The notes under the pieces are model-generated. The model did not search any database. It was not told the DNA's origin and was given only the letters and a program-made list of their open reading frames with translations. A stretch of DNA of 64,000 nucleotides. Origin: Ciona savignyi (taxonomy: Eukaryota; Chordata; Ascidiacea; Phlebobranchia; Cionidae). The stretch lies in contig CH003381.1 of NCBI GenBank assembly GCA_000149265.1, positions 640,106 to 704,105 on the forward strand. The letters are read 5' to 3'. Below, one piece after another: positions 23,862 through 35,200 of the stretch; within the stretch, counting starts at the first letter, position 1, and every line of letters starts with the position of its first letter. The translations under genes were made by a program, and so were the position numbers.

Positions 23862-26800
23862 TCATTTTTTCAATAAAACAATGGCGACTGAAATGTTTTC
23901 AATGGCTCCGGCCGATAATGCTGCTTGAACGAGTCGTTCGCACATGACTTTCGCTAAACCAGCCATCTGTTTATTTTCGTGTTGCTGATGCGATATTGGG
24001 TCGCTCTGAACGTTTTCTGTGGTGCCCATGGTCGCGTGGTCGTCGTGGTCTACACTCTGGTAAACACATAATTTAAGATAATTAGAAACTAACAATTATC
24101 ATTCGATAATTGGTTTGCACAGGCGTACTGTCCTTGGAAGAAGAAATCTGACGATTGCCTGAGCGATAACGTCCCTCAGTTGCATTCGTGAGGAAATCTG
24201 GCGATCGCCGCGTTTTCCAATTAATAAAACAAGAATATGTTATATTCTAAACAATTAATCCTTTAAGGGCACCATCTGAACAATGCTTGGAAATCGGTAA
24301 GCGCGCAATATTGGATAATCACTACAGACAATTCCATAAACAATCGGAAAAGGGGCTTTACTAATATGCGTGATAACAGGCGGGATGAGCGAGACGGGAC
24401 AACACATTATTCTATGGGACAGTTAGAGATACTTTTATCACTTACATGAGCTGGACGAGTTATATCAGTCTAGCTCATGTTAGTGACAAAAATACTTTGT
24501 CTCGCTCGTGATATAGCGTATTGTTCCGCCATGCTCACCCTGCGTCAATGATCCGCAGATTAATAAAGTCTTCAAAAAACGGTTAAAAAGCACCCCATGT
24601 GTACAGGTACAATCCACAAACCAGCTGAGTTGAATCGTCATCGAAATCGTCAGTGCCTTGTACTATAATAACTTCTTCTATTCCGTCACAATTCTCCTCA
24701 TCGGTTTCCACGATGGAAGTCAACTTCCGCTCGAGATCATCACTCGTCTCTTCTGCTCCGCTTCCTTCTACTGGTGAATCTGGTGACAATGGGGGTTGTC
24801 GCGGGGTCACAATGGGGGTTTGATGGGGAACAAAGGGAATTGTGATTTAAGCAGGTTAAATTTAATCTTATCACACAGACAGTAAATTAGAATGCAAGTA
24901 CATGGTTTCAAAATTGGTCAATTGCATTTAAAATAAGTCAGTTTTAATTATCTAGGTGATACTATTAAAATTAGGAGAGCTCATAGCCTGTGGTGTTATA
25001 ATGCTACACTGATAATTCATTGTGTGCTTGTTTCAATGCTAATAAGGCAAGAAATGCAACAACCAAGAAAAAATGGTGGATGTAATAAGTTTAACTCACG
25101 ATGATCCAAAGATTCATGGAACATTCTCGTTATGCTAGTTTGCTCAGATAATAATTTGGATGTTGATTGGATGATCCTTGTCACATTCCCGATATCCAGC
25201 AAATTCCACAGGGATGCGGTTGCCATGACAATGAACTGGGTATCATCAGTGATAAAGGACGAGGTAGTTGAAGGGGTCGGAATCACACATGATTTTAACT
25301 TCGGATCACCATGATTACCTGCGTATTGCATTTGAGTTTGTTGGAGATTTATAAGAAACATGCTGCCTAAATTTGTTCAATTAATGCTGCGTTAAATAAA
25401 AAAAATGGTGAAGGCAAAATATGGAAATAAAGGCAAACTGGATATTTACAGTAGGTGCGTCATGACAGCATTAAATGCCTCAAAATAGCTCAAAACTTTA
25501 ATTGTATTCTGTAATATTTTATAGGTAAACAGCAGCATGTCTGAATATGTCATATGATTTAGTGTCACAAATCAATGTTCCATTGACAAAATTAGTTTAA
25601 AATAGGGTTTGTTCATGGTTTGGGTTAAATACATTCTCTATTGCTGTATTCCTACATTTCATCCAAAATTTAAAAAAATCCATTACAATCTTTAACTGGG
25701 CTGGGTTATAAGTAAAATTAATAGAATTTTTAAATCAACTTTTTCCATCCAAATAAATAACATTTGATTTATTAATATTTTTAAACACAAAATGTTTTTA
25801 GTTTAAAAAAAAATATGAATTCAAAATTTTACCTAAACCTCTTGTTGTTTGAGAAACACCATTCACACACGGGTATCGGTTGTTTTGGACTATTTTCCCA
25901 CCAGCTGAAGTCACTCTCTTCAGCTCCATGTCATGGTGTGGTGTGTGGAGAGTGGTTAGTGGGTAAGCTTGGTTTTTGTGGAACATATACGCCTCGATAT
26001 TGCCTGGTGGAAAAAATAGATCTATATTGATTATTTTTTAACAGCTAAACTAAAAAGTGTTCTTACACAATCAGCAAAGTTTTGACTTCAAAGCACTTCT
26101 GTTAAATAATATGTGTACCACCGAGTAAAACACTTGCCAGAGTCTGTAATCTAGTCATATAACTGCAATAGCTTCGTGAATCAAGCATCCTTCAGCTGGT
26201 TAGCTTAGTCGGTTCAAGCATCAGCCAAAAGTTCAGAAAAAAACGAGTCCTTGGCTAGACAGTTGTGATTTTGGGCAAGGCATTGAGTTGGTCGATGTGT
26301 CGTAATCCTATACAACACACTTATTTAGCTCTATACCTAATGGTGGGTATAAGGTAATCTAATGACCTTCTGTATGGTAACATTGCCTGTGTTTGAAAGC
26401 AAGTTGGAAAACATTAGGATATAATAACATCATTTAGTAGCATATGTTAATATGATTTGTACCTGAATTTGCAACAAATAGTTTTCCAAGATTTGTATCT
26501 TCATATTCAACAACATGGTCACCTGACCCATCCATAGAAGTTGTGTTGGTTGGTTTCACTTCATCTGTGATGATCAAACTTGTGGCAGAACATCCACTCC
26601 ATCTTATCCTGGGCACAATACACAAGTCATTCTACAGTTGGTTACATTTTTGGACATTTGCCTGCATCAGAATGTTTGTGGGTTCAAAAAAATCTTTTTT
26701 TTGTATAAAACAAACAGAACTAATTATGGTAAATCTAATCATTGCCTGAATGATTACTCCTAGCCATTTATCCAGGGGTAAAACATAAAATATTCTATTC

Positions 26801-29800
26801 TATCCATTACAAAACCATATTGTGCTTTGTGTAAGCTACAAATTACAGTTGCAAGCTGTTTCATGTTTCGGTTTTGTTTTTTTAGTCTGAATAAGGGTGA
26901 ATATGTATTGAAAAAAATAATGATGGATAATCTACAGATAACCTATGTTAACTGCAATTTTTAAATGTCTGGTAAATCGTTATCGAAAATTGATTCAATT
27001 TATTCTTAAGGCTTTGGCAAGGAATTTACCAGACATTGCCTGTACTCAGTGGAATAATGGGTTCTACTGAAACTTAAAAGAACAGCTCAATAATGTACAG
27101 CGCACCGAGAAAGCTTAAGTAACCCAATGGTGGACATGTGGTATTCTGTTGATTGCCTGTGCAATAACTTCCATTGCATTTTCTCATTCACAGTATTAAA
27201 ACACGGATATCCTATATTTTATTGTGTACTTTTTGTTTTGTTTGGAAAAGTACAACTATCACTCTATAAAAATCTATTATTTCGAAGGAAGCAAACTGTT
27301 AATCATAAACATCTAACCTTGATTTCTCCCCGATACCATGTTGAAGGTAGCGGTCCAATTTCCTATAAGAGTTCGCCATGCATTGCAGTATCGTTTGGGT
27401 TGATAGGATGTTTGAACTTTGAGGCATGTGACATGTATCACCAGTAAGTGTAGATATCTTAACATTATTTAGTTTATTAAGAATCTCATCGGGATCTAAG
27501 TTTTCCTCATCATTGTGAGATGATTCACTTATCCGATCAATCTCTTGTTCAATATAGCTGTGCAGCAGTTGCTTAGTGTGAGTGACAGCAGCTTGACCGT
27601 GGTGTCCGTCATACAAACCAATGTAACAACAAGAATCTGACTTTTCTTTTGGAGTTGCTGAAACAATTTTATAGAAAACTTGATTTAAAAGAGTGGTCGA
27701 ACAGTCAAATGGGTTAGTTTTTCATCTTATAAGCGAAAAGGTGTAGAATTGAAACCGCCCGAACCCAGCGGTGTTAATAGGTTGTACTTAAACTAAAATA
27801 ATGCTTTAACTTTTAATCTACTGATTGTTAGTGTGATAAGGCCCTTTTGTTTTCCCAATCTCGGTACCATTTAATAAACATGCACTTTTTGTTAGCATTT
27901 TTAATGCAATTGTTAGTTTTAATGCAATTATTATCTGCTTTGCAAATAAGTTCTAAAAAACACCTGTAAATGCATTTTATCCAGTTGTTTAGTTTTTAGT
28001 TACAGTCATTAATAATTTTTTTAATATTTCGGGTAAAATACTATTAGCATTGATAACAAAAAAACAATGCTTTGCAAACGACAAACAAATAAGTAGAAAA
28101 TAAAACAATTTCACCTTATAAAGCAATAATTACCATGGGATAGGAATTCAGGTTTGATCAATGTTCTATCCTCCATAGTATCTCTATGATCAATATTCAT
28201 GGCTTCACATGTTCCAATAGCAGCTATACAATTAGGTAGTCCTTCCCATACCCCATTGCTTTGTATGTCACTGTTTAAGTCTATGGAGTGAAAAAGCATT
28301 AAACCTAAAGTCATTTCTATCCTTGTTATTATTGTGCATTGGAAGGCTGAACTGAGAATATTTCAAAAATAATTAAAAAAGAGATTAAATTACAATACAT
28401 GCAATTAAAACATTACAGGTCTGAAACCGATAATTTTGGTGTAGATCTAAGCATGCACCCAAGATTAAGGTTGAATTAAACCCTGCGCACAATATTTGGG
28501 GTGAATGGAACACTACACACAGAATGGTAGATTAAACACTGCACTTACTAATCCTGCTCTCCCTAATAGCTCTCACACATAGTACAAAATATTTAAATCA
28601 GTATCTTACAATATAAAGGTAAGAGTACCTTCTGGTTCATGTCTAAGGCTCCCTTCCTTTAAGCTTGGTCTTTCTATATGAGGTTCCAGTGTTCTCAGTA
28701 GCGACATCCCGCGGTGTAAATTGGCTTGCACGACATCAAATGAGGTGTCCAACCTTGGTGAATTTGATATAAGACTGCCATCGCTTTTTGTCGTTTTAAC
28801 GTAACTAACTTTAAAATATGTTGTTTTCTGCCAACCTAACAGCTGTAGCTGTAGGGCTAGATGTAGTTGATGGTGGAGTGATTTGGATAAGTTAAGATTT
28901 TTATGTTTTATCCCTTTAAATGGGTAGGATATAGGATAGGATAGGATATTCATGTTTATCCCCCTGAATGGGAAAACCTAGGGGGTTATCACACGGGCAA
29001 TCGTCAGATCACCTCGCGCCCATCGTCAGGTTACCGGAGCTATTGCAGTGTGTTGTATATGATAGACACGTTCCTTCAATTTGGTAGAACCCATTAATCC
29101 GCTGGGTTCAGGCAATGTCCGTAAAGTGCCTTGCCCAAGGACACAACCGACTAGCTAGCGACCAGTTTCGCACCTGCAACCTTTCGATTGAAAGGCGACG
29201 CACTTAACCGCTAGACCATACGTAAGGGGGCTTATCAAATGGTCAATTTTGTTAGATTACTCTGCGCTGAATGTTTAAAAGACATTGCTACAGTTTTTAC
29301 TTAACCCATTAATCAAAGCAAAGTCCGTCAAGTGACTTGCCCCCAAAAAAAATTGATAAAGTTATGGCTGGTGTGATCCCAGAACCTCTTGTTTGGCAAT
29401 TTCCAAATGAGCCAACCGGTCAAGTTATTCCGACCAATAAATATCACAAGTGATATAAAGTTCATACATAAAATACAGGGACAAATTAACACAACAAGTA
29501 CTGGCCTTCAATTCCAAACCTATCTATCTCGTTCGATAAAAACTTACCTATTAACTTAATTATTTAAACAAATTAGTGAAAATAGTGGATATATTCTGTG
29601 AAAGGATTATCGTTGAAAACAGGTAAATTCAAAGTACAATAGTTAATACAGTCACTCAGAATTTTGTTTGCAATTATATATTTAGCCAAAATGTTACAAG
29701 GTTCAGAACTAACTTATCAATTCTTTCCAAAAGGCCTTCTTTACCCGGGTTTTCTTTGTATTTCGATACAATTCTTTTCACCATCAGTCTGCGTCGTTTC

Positions 29801-30247
29801 AACAAAACTTCTGATGAACCAGGGCCCTCTGCTTAATTTAAAAAGGAACATTTTAGTAATCAAATTAACATTTTACTTGATTGTGTGATTAAACCGCTGA
29901 TAGGTTCTTTGAATATCCAATAACTTCTAACAGTTTGCATTGTAATAAAGTAACAATAAATTAACAAAAATGTAGCATGGGCAAAAGGTTTACTTTTGCA
30001 TATAGAAATGAATCGTAAAACAGCCCAAAAATTAAAATATAGATTAAGCCGTAATAATATTTTAACAAAATAAAAACATTATAAAACATAAACAACTCTG
30101 TTAAAGTAGCTTTGTTATAAAGTGTGTACCTTGTTTAAACTTTAAAGTTTTCAAAGCCTTATGGTGTGTTTGGTGTCCATTCAACTGTGCGAGTGTCATA
30201 TTGGCTTGACACACAGGGCAGCTGACAAACACATTCTCTGAATTCAT
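23862..30247 (-). CDS. PP2C-like protein of the PP2D1 type, probable pseudophosphatase
   Basis: Ten exons: 30247-30130, 29828-29745, 28835-28629, 28280-28134, 27657-27318, 26608-26463, 26003-25833, 25318-25100, 24779-24622, 24056-23862. All phases agree and the product is 594 residues. The N-terminus has CPVC followed by HQTHH (about residues 10-33), a zinc-finger-like pattern. The PP2C (PPM) fold follows, with MEDR, GLYDGHHG, SGCSA, LFVANSG, NGVSQTTRGLG, then TASLWNLLD where active enzymes have SDGLWD, and ENIS where they have DN(I/V)(S/T). The first metal-binding Asp (DGHHG) is kept; the later two acidic metal positions are changed, so catalysis is unlikely by family knowledge. An acidic Glu/Asp-rich linker (exon 9) is inserted before the last motif. 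Human PP2D1 is similar in length, but assignment to PP2D1 rather than another PP2C-like family is my inference. Confidence 0.8.
24120..24265 (+). repeat. Degraded SINE-like fragment
   Basis: It has GACGATTGCCTGAGCGATAAC and a CGCGTTTTCC block similar to the 3' part of the SINE family. It lies in the last intron of the PP2C-like gene. Confidence 0.4.
24353..24570. mobile_element. MITE, 218 bp, same family as 11253-11609
   Basis: The TIRs are GGGCTTTACTAATATGCG at left and, read inward from the right, GACTTTATTAATCTGCGG. The interior has inverted copies of CATGAGC/GCTCATG and CGGGACAACACATTATTCT blocks, as in the TTC13 copy. It is inserted in the last intron of the PP2C-like gene. Confidence 0.7.
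26190..26395 (+). repeat. SINE-like repeat, degraded
   Basis: The head-like GGTTAGCTTAGTCGGTTCAAG is followed by CAACACACTTATTTAGCTC. It sits in an intron of the PP2C-like gene. Confidence 0.5.
27013..27215 (+). repeat. SINE-like repeat, 5' truncated and degraded
   Basis: It shares GGAATAATGGGTTCTACTGA and ends in GGATATCCTAT, the tail type of the family. It lies in an intron of the PP2C-like gene. Confidence 0.5.
27690..27867 (+). repeat. SINE-like repeat, degraded
   Basis: It contains GAACCCAGCGGTGTTAATAG and GTGTGATAAGGCCC, diverged forms of the family's middle and 3' parts, just upstream (in transcription) of exon 27657-27318 of the PP2C-like gene. Confidence 0.45.
28924..29218 (-). repeat. 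tRNA-derived SINE-like repeat, near full length with (GGATA)n tail
   Basis: A minus-oriented, well-kept copy. The GATAGGATAGGATAT tail is at the left and the head AACCGCTAGACCATACG at the right. It is intronic in the PP2C-like gene. Confidence 0.8.
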
Positions 30248-30821
30248 GGATTAACTTAAAAGAAAAACAGTCACCTCGTATATAACCTTGAACCACCACT
30301 TTATTAAAATTTAAGCCTTGATCTTAAGTTGATACACACAAATCATACAGTAACAAAAACAATACAGTGCGCTTTTTACATAAAATTTATAATTCAGAAA
30401 CTTTTAGGGCATAAATATGAAAATTTTATGAAATTTAACACGGTTAATCAACAGTCATGCCTAATCATTTTAAGAACTTTTATAAGAACACAATAAAAAC
30501 ACACAAAGAAATTTCATGGTGTAAAGGCACAAAGGTAACATTAGAATGACTACTCATTCTGGCAGGCAAGCTATTGAAAAGGACAAACAAAGGTTAACTT
30601 AAAGGAAATATGACTATTAATACAATACTTCAATGGCAGATGAAATAAGAGAATCTATAAAGAAACATATGGCAGAAATCCAAAGTTTGGCTATAACACT
30701 ATATTTCATTTGGCAACAATTTTGAACAGATTTTACTAACAATAACAACATAATTTGACAGTTCTAAAACATGTATAATTTCATAGTGCAAAACTTATTT
30801 TTTGGCACATACAAAGTCACT
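30248..30821. other. Spacer between SPMIP8 and the PP2C-like gene
   Basis: This 574-base AT-rich gap has no gene or repeat that I can recognise. Both neighbours run leftward. It should contain the 3' UTR of SPMIP8 and the promoter/5' UTR of the PP2C-like gene. Confidence 0.5.
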
Positions 30822-31454
30822 TTAACGCCATGCTTCAACAGAGATATTACGGCTATATTGTGGAAATGTGTCTCTGTATCTGCTGTACACTGTAGCTGGA
30901 ATTGGTTTCTGTGCGTATTGATCCAGTTTTGGTTCCTGTTCAAGTGTGTACCGCCATGATTGGCTCACTTGGGGTTTGAGGTATCTCACTGAATAACCAC
31001 TAAACCGGAAAAATTTGGGGTCGTATTCTGGTAAACGGAATTCGCCAGATGCAGAGATGAACTTTGACCAGTCACTTTTGGTGTTGCTAAGCATATATGT
31101 ATGCTTGGCTGGGGCGGTGTGGGTTAAACCATCCGGATATCGTGGAACTTTTTTATTCAGTGACCTCCCTGTGTCAGTTATGCTTTTTCCATGGAAAGGT
31201 TTCCGGGCGCTCTGGAATAAGGTGCTGTTGGCATCCTGGAAATCCCTTGGTCCACAACTAGTTGTGGTGCGGCAGTGTTCGTCCGACAACATATGGGTGG
31301 CTGTATCCATGTCCATCCTTCTGAGGGTGGGGAGGCGGGGGTGGTACAGACCTTCCTTCACCGCAGCCAGCATCACCCGGCGGAAGGGTGGGTAATTATA
31401 GTTGGCGTGGAATTGCAAATGAGCATTTGGATGAGGTCTTGTTGATGAATCCAT
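30822..31454 (-). CDS. SPMIP8: SPMIP8 (TEPP), sperm microtubule inner protein 8
   Basis: Single uninterrupted exon of 210 residues from ATG 31454. Long stretches match human TEPP/SPMIP8 as I recall it: LYHPRLPTLRRMD, LSDEHCRTT, DWSKFISASGEFRLP, SGYSVRYLKP, SWRYTL and LDQYAQKP, ending in the tyrosine/arginine-rich EAWR. The family is a structural protein inside the doublet microtubules of sperm flagella, so expression in testis is expected. It is slightly longer than the human protein and lacks introns, unlike its neighbours, which could mean an ancestral intronless form or a retained retrocopy. It is divergent to DET1, with start codons 812 bases apart. No enzyme motif is present. Confidence 0.92.
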   Translation of the reverse strand: MDSSTRPHPNAHLQFHANYNYPPFRRVMLAAVKEGLYHPRLPTLRRMDMDTATHMLSDEHCRTTTSCGPRDFQDANSTLFQSARKPFHGKSITDTGRSLNKKVPRYPDGLTHTAPAKHTYMLSNTKSDWSKFISASGEFRLPEYDPKFFRFSGYSVRYLKPQVSQSWRYTLEQEPKLDQYAQKPIPATVYSRYRDTFPQYSRNISVEAWR

Positions 31455-32266
31455 AGCTTAATTTAATTAACTAGCTATGGTGCTTAAATTACGTCTATAT
31501 ACACACATGCACACACTGTAAAGAGTAAAAAATATATCTTGCATTTTATTTGCAATAACCATATATAATTAGTGCAAAACATATAACGTTTTGTTGCCTA
31601 CTGCCGTAAAATTTATTACGTTATTGGCGTATTGCTTAATATATAAAATTTTGGAGTTAGTTCGCCTGATACCACGAAGTCATATGCATGCAAAAGACGC
31701 CACTGTAATATCCATGGTTACGAGTAACACTGACACCTGGTGGTCTAGAAATAATATGCTTTCACTGGCGATTGTGGGAGGTTAAAATTATTTGTTTCGT
31801 GTATATTAATGCATTATTTGTGATCATGTGAAACCTTTTTAAAATAAAGTTAATTGTAAACATGACAGTAATACCTCGACAGCATAATTGAACATATAAA
31901 TATCCTAGGTACAAACGGGGATTATTCTTAAATTACGGATTTCCCCTCAATGATTCAAATAAAAAATTAGTATTTTAACCTGAGTCACAAAAGGATATTA
32001 TAAAAAAAATTATTTAACACGTATTTTTTTCTTCGCTTAGTAAATAACAAAATCTTAGTAAATAACAATACCAAAAATAACGCTCAATAAAAAACAAAAA
32101 CAATTGTAACCTTACTTACCAAATAAATGGGGAAAAATTCCTTAGAACCTTATCAAAAAGTAAAAAAATAAATTATCATTTTTTGCTAATGCTACGTATA
32201 ACACTCAGGTTAATTTAGTTTGACAAATATAAACAAACAGAGAAGATAATGGACAATTATTAAGAA
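31455..32266. other. Divergent promoter region SPMIP8 / DET1
   Basis: The 812 bases between two start codons pointing away from each other are AT-rich, without repeat copies or coding exons. By position it must hold both promoters. No TATA box convincingly placed for either gene was seen. Confidence 0.5.
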
Positions 32267-35200
32267 ATGGAGGTTACAGACCTATTTTGTGCTCCAAATA
32301 CAGGTATAAAATATACCAACAAAATTCCTGTACGAAAGTTCTCGCCTCAAAATATCGTTTGGAGGTCAGTGATTGTTGGTTATATTCCTGTTGTCTGTTG
32401 TCTATGATTTTAAATCGTTTTTTTTTTCTACCGCTATGTAGTAGCCTATATTTTCACGTACTTTAATTTTGCAAAATTGTGATTAGAAATAATTAATTTT
32501 TTTATAAATATAAATCATAGGGTTAATACCTAAAGCGTACATACAAGTATACCTAATGCTCGTTCTTACATGGCGTATGGAAAGTACGTCAATTTTCGCC
32601 GAGATCTCGAGTGTGCACGCGCAAAATATTTAAGTTTGCATTGTGCAAACGTCCAAGAATGCACACTTCAAGTGTGCACACAATCTCCTTTTTATAATTG
32701 TTTTACCAAAATCTTAAAAAACATATTATTCTATCCTCAATCTTTCGTGTCCGTCAGCTAACATATCTATCTACATAACTAAAAATGGACGGAAAGTAAA
32801 TTACCCGAGATCCAGAGGTAGGTTTACAAGAGTTTTGGAAATTATACGATGTTTATACTGCCAGCTCGCGAGCGTGTGTGAAATTACTCAAGTGTGCAAA
32901 GACGCAGGGAAAAAAAAAACTTGAGTGTGCAGCTGCCGTACTTTCCATACTGGTCTTACATAATGTATATAATAATTATTAACATATATATTATTATTAA
33001 ATAGGGAATAGGTAATATGGCGGGAAAATCCTCGAACTGGGTTCAACCTGTATTTCTTAATGCTCACCCATAAGGTTATCAGCGGATCAAATAAAACCAA
33101 TTTTTTTTTATTAGCGGCCACCGCCACAATGATAATTTTACATACCAGACTAGCCTACTGACTATATGGAGTTTACACACAATTTAATCGACCTCTAGTC
33201 CACAGACAAAAGTGGATACAAAAACATTTTACTCAGTTTGGCAGATTTTTTTCTCCGAAACATTTACCCAGTGGATAAAAATCTGCTTTTTACCTAGTAC
33301 TACTTAAGTAGAAGTTGTGTCTAGAGTAATGTTCTGATTATGATTTGTAAGAAATTATTTGGTGATAAGTAGGACTGTAATATTAAAAAGTTTTACATCA
33401 CTAATTGTGGTGGAAGAATATGACATATTTAAACATAGCCTATTAAAAACTGTTATCCCATTAGGATAGAATAGAATATTCATGTTTATCCCCATGGATG
33501 GGAAAACTAAGGGGGTTAACACACTGACACGGGCAATCGTCAGATCACCTCGCGCCCGCCATCGGGTAACCGGAGCTTTTGTAGTGTCTTGTGTATCACA
33601 ATATATATCAAATCAGAAGAAAACGATTGGTTAACTTTTTCCACAGAGTGAAACAGCGAGAGATCGCTTGCTATCCGTGTGGATCAACTTGGAGCAAATT
33701 GCGAAAATTCTATCAATGTTTTGTTCCAAATTTCACTGTTGTTAACGTTGAAAAACCAGCTTGTTATTTGCGCAAGTTTTCACCAGATGGAAAATATTTC
33801 ATTGTTTTTTCTGCGGACCAGACATTTGTTGAAGTTTATGAATATCAAGGTATTGTGGCTTTAACATGCTAAATGATTTCATTTTAAATATTTGTAGTGT
33901 ATTTTAGAATTTTCTTGCTATTAATATTCAAATCCAACAGTAGTTGATCTGAACACATAATCAAACACAATGATGCTTTAATTGCATAGGTTCTACCAAA
34001 TAAACCATAAGAACTAGTTTTGTGAAAATGAACAATCCTTTAAACATTGTGGTCTTTGGGCGATACCCCTTTCAATATGAGATCCAATAACTTTCAACCA
34101 GAGTGACAAAAATAAGACTCCAATTAAAAATATGATTTAAGTCTAAATTTTAAACCAACCACCTATTCTTCATGTTTTAGGTTGCCATGCTGCAGCATCA
34201 ATGCTTCAATCAATAGAGGGCGATATACTGCATCAAAACTCTGGTGGTAGAAATAATTTTAAGTTCAAAGATTATTATCAAAAAGTTAGAGAGAAACTTT
34301 TCTCCACATTTTTCGTCCGAAAACATCAAATACCAGTGGCAAAACAGGGCTATAATTTGAACAGGTTGGTTCTGGGTACTTTTTTTCACCTGTTTAACTC
34401 ATAGCCGATTTAAATTGAAGGCTGATATTTTTTTATTTCTAATATTTTGTATATAATGGGTATTATCATTATTAGTCATCATTTAACAGTAACTGAATTA
34501 TATTTAAATTTATAATTAACCCCCACATATATATAAATCTATACATGTGACGAGTTGTTTGAGTAAAATTTCATAAAACCTTTTTGAACAATTGCTTTAT
34601 ACTTTTTAGTATAGATGGATTCATATAGTCATTTCAGGCTAAATTTAACCCCATGGTATTAGTTCCATTGATTGTTCATTAAGAGCACGTCACCCCACAG
34701 AGAATGCAGTTTATTTACGGATGATGGAAAATATGTGATTGTGGTGTCGGCCATGTTTGTCTCCGCAACCAGTCAGCCATCGTTCTACGAAATATATTCG
34801 AACAATGAAGCAATGAGCCCCAATCCACGCCATCAACTCGAAGATTATTCAATCCATTGTGTGGGGTTGGGCAGTGGTGTACTTCACTCTTCCATTGATT
34901 TCAAGTAAAAGTTGAATATTCCTATGTCTAAGGATAGAGTTCTGCATTTCTAAATGTTTTAAACATTTGTGTTATTAAAATTAAATAGTTTTTACGAACA
35001 ATGCTTTAATGTATTGGATCGAACATATCACGAACAAAATTACATTATAATTGCTAATACACAAGTACATATAATTTAAAAAAAAACACAGCTGTATAAG
35101 TGTCACACATGGTTCATCAGTGCAGGTTATCTGATGTAAAACTTTCCCTGAACATCTAGAAATCTCTCTTTGGTTATCAAATAATAATTTCTTAACAACA

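Noticed and set aside
31015-31395. Plus open frame of 126 residues
   Set aside because: Antisense shadow of SPMIP8.
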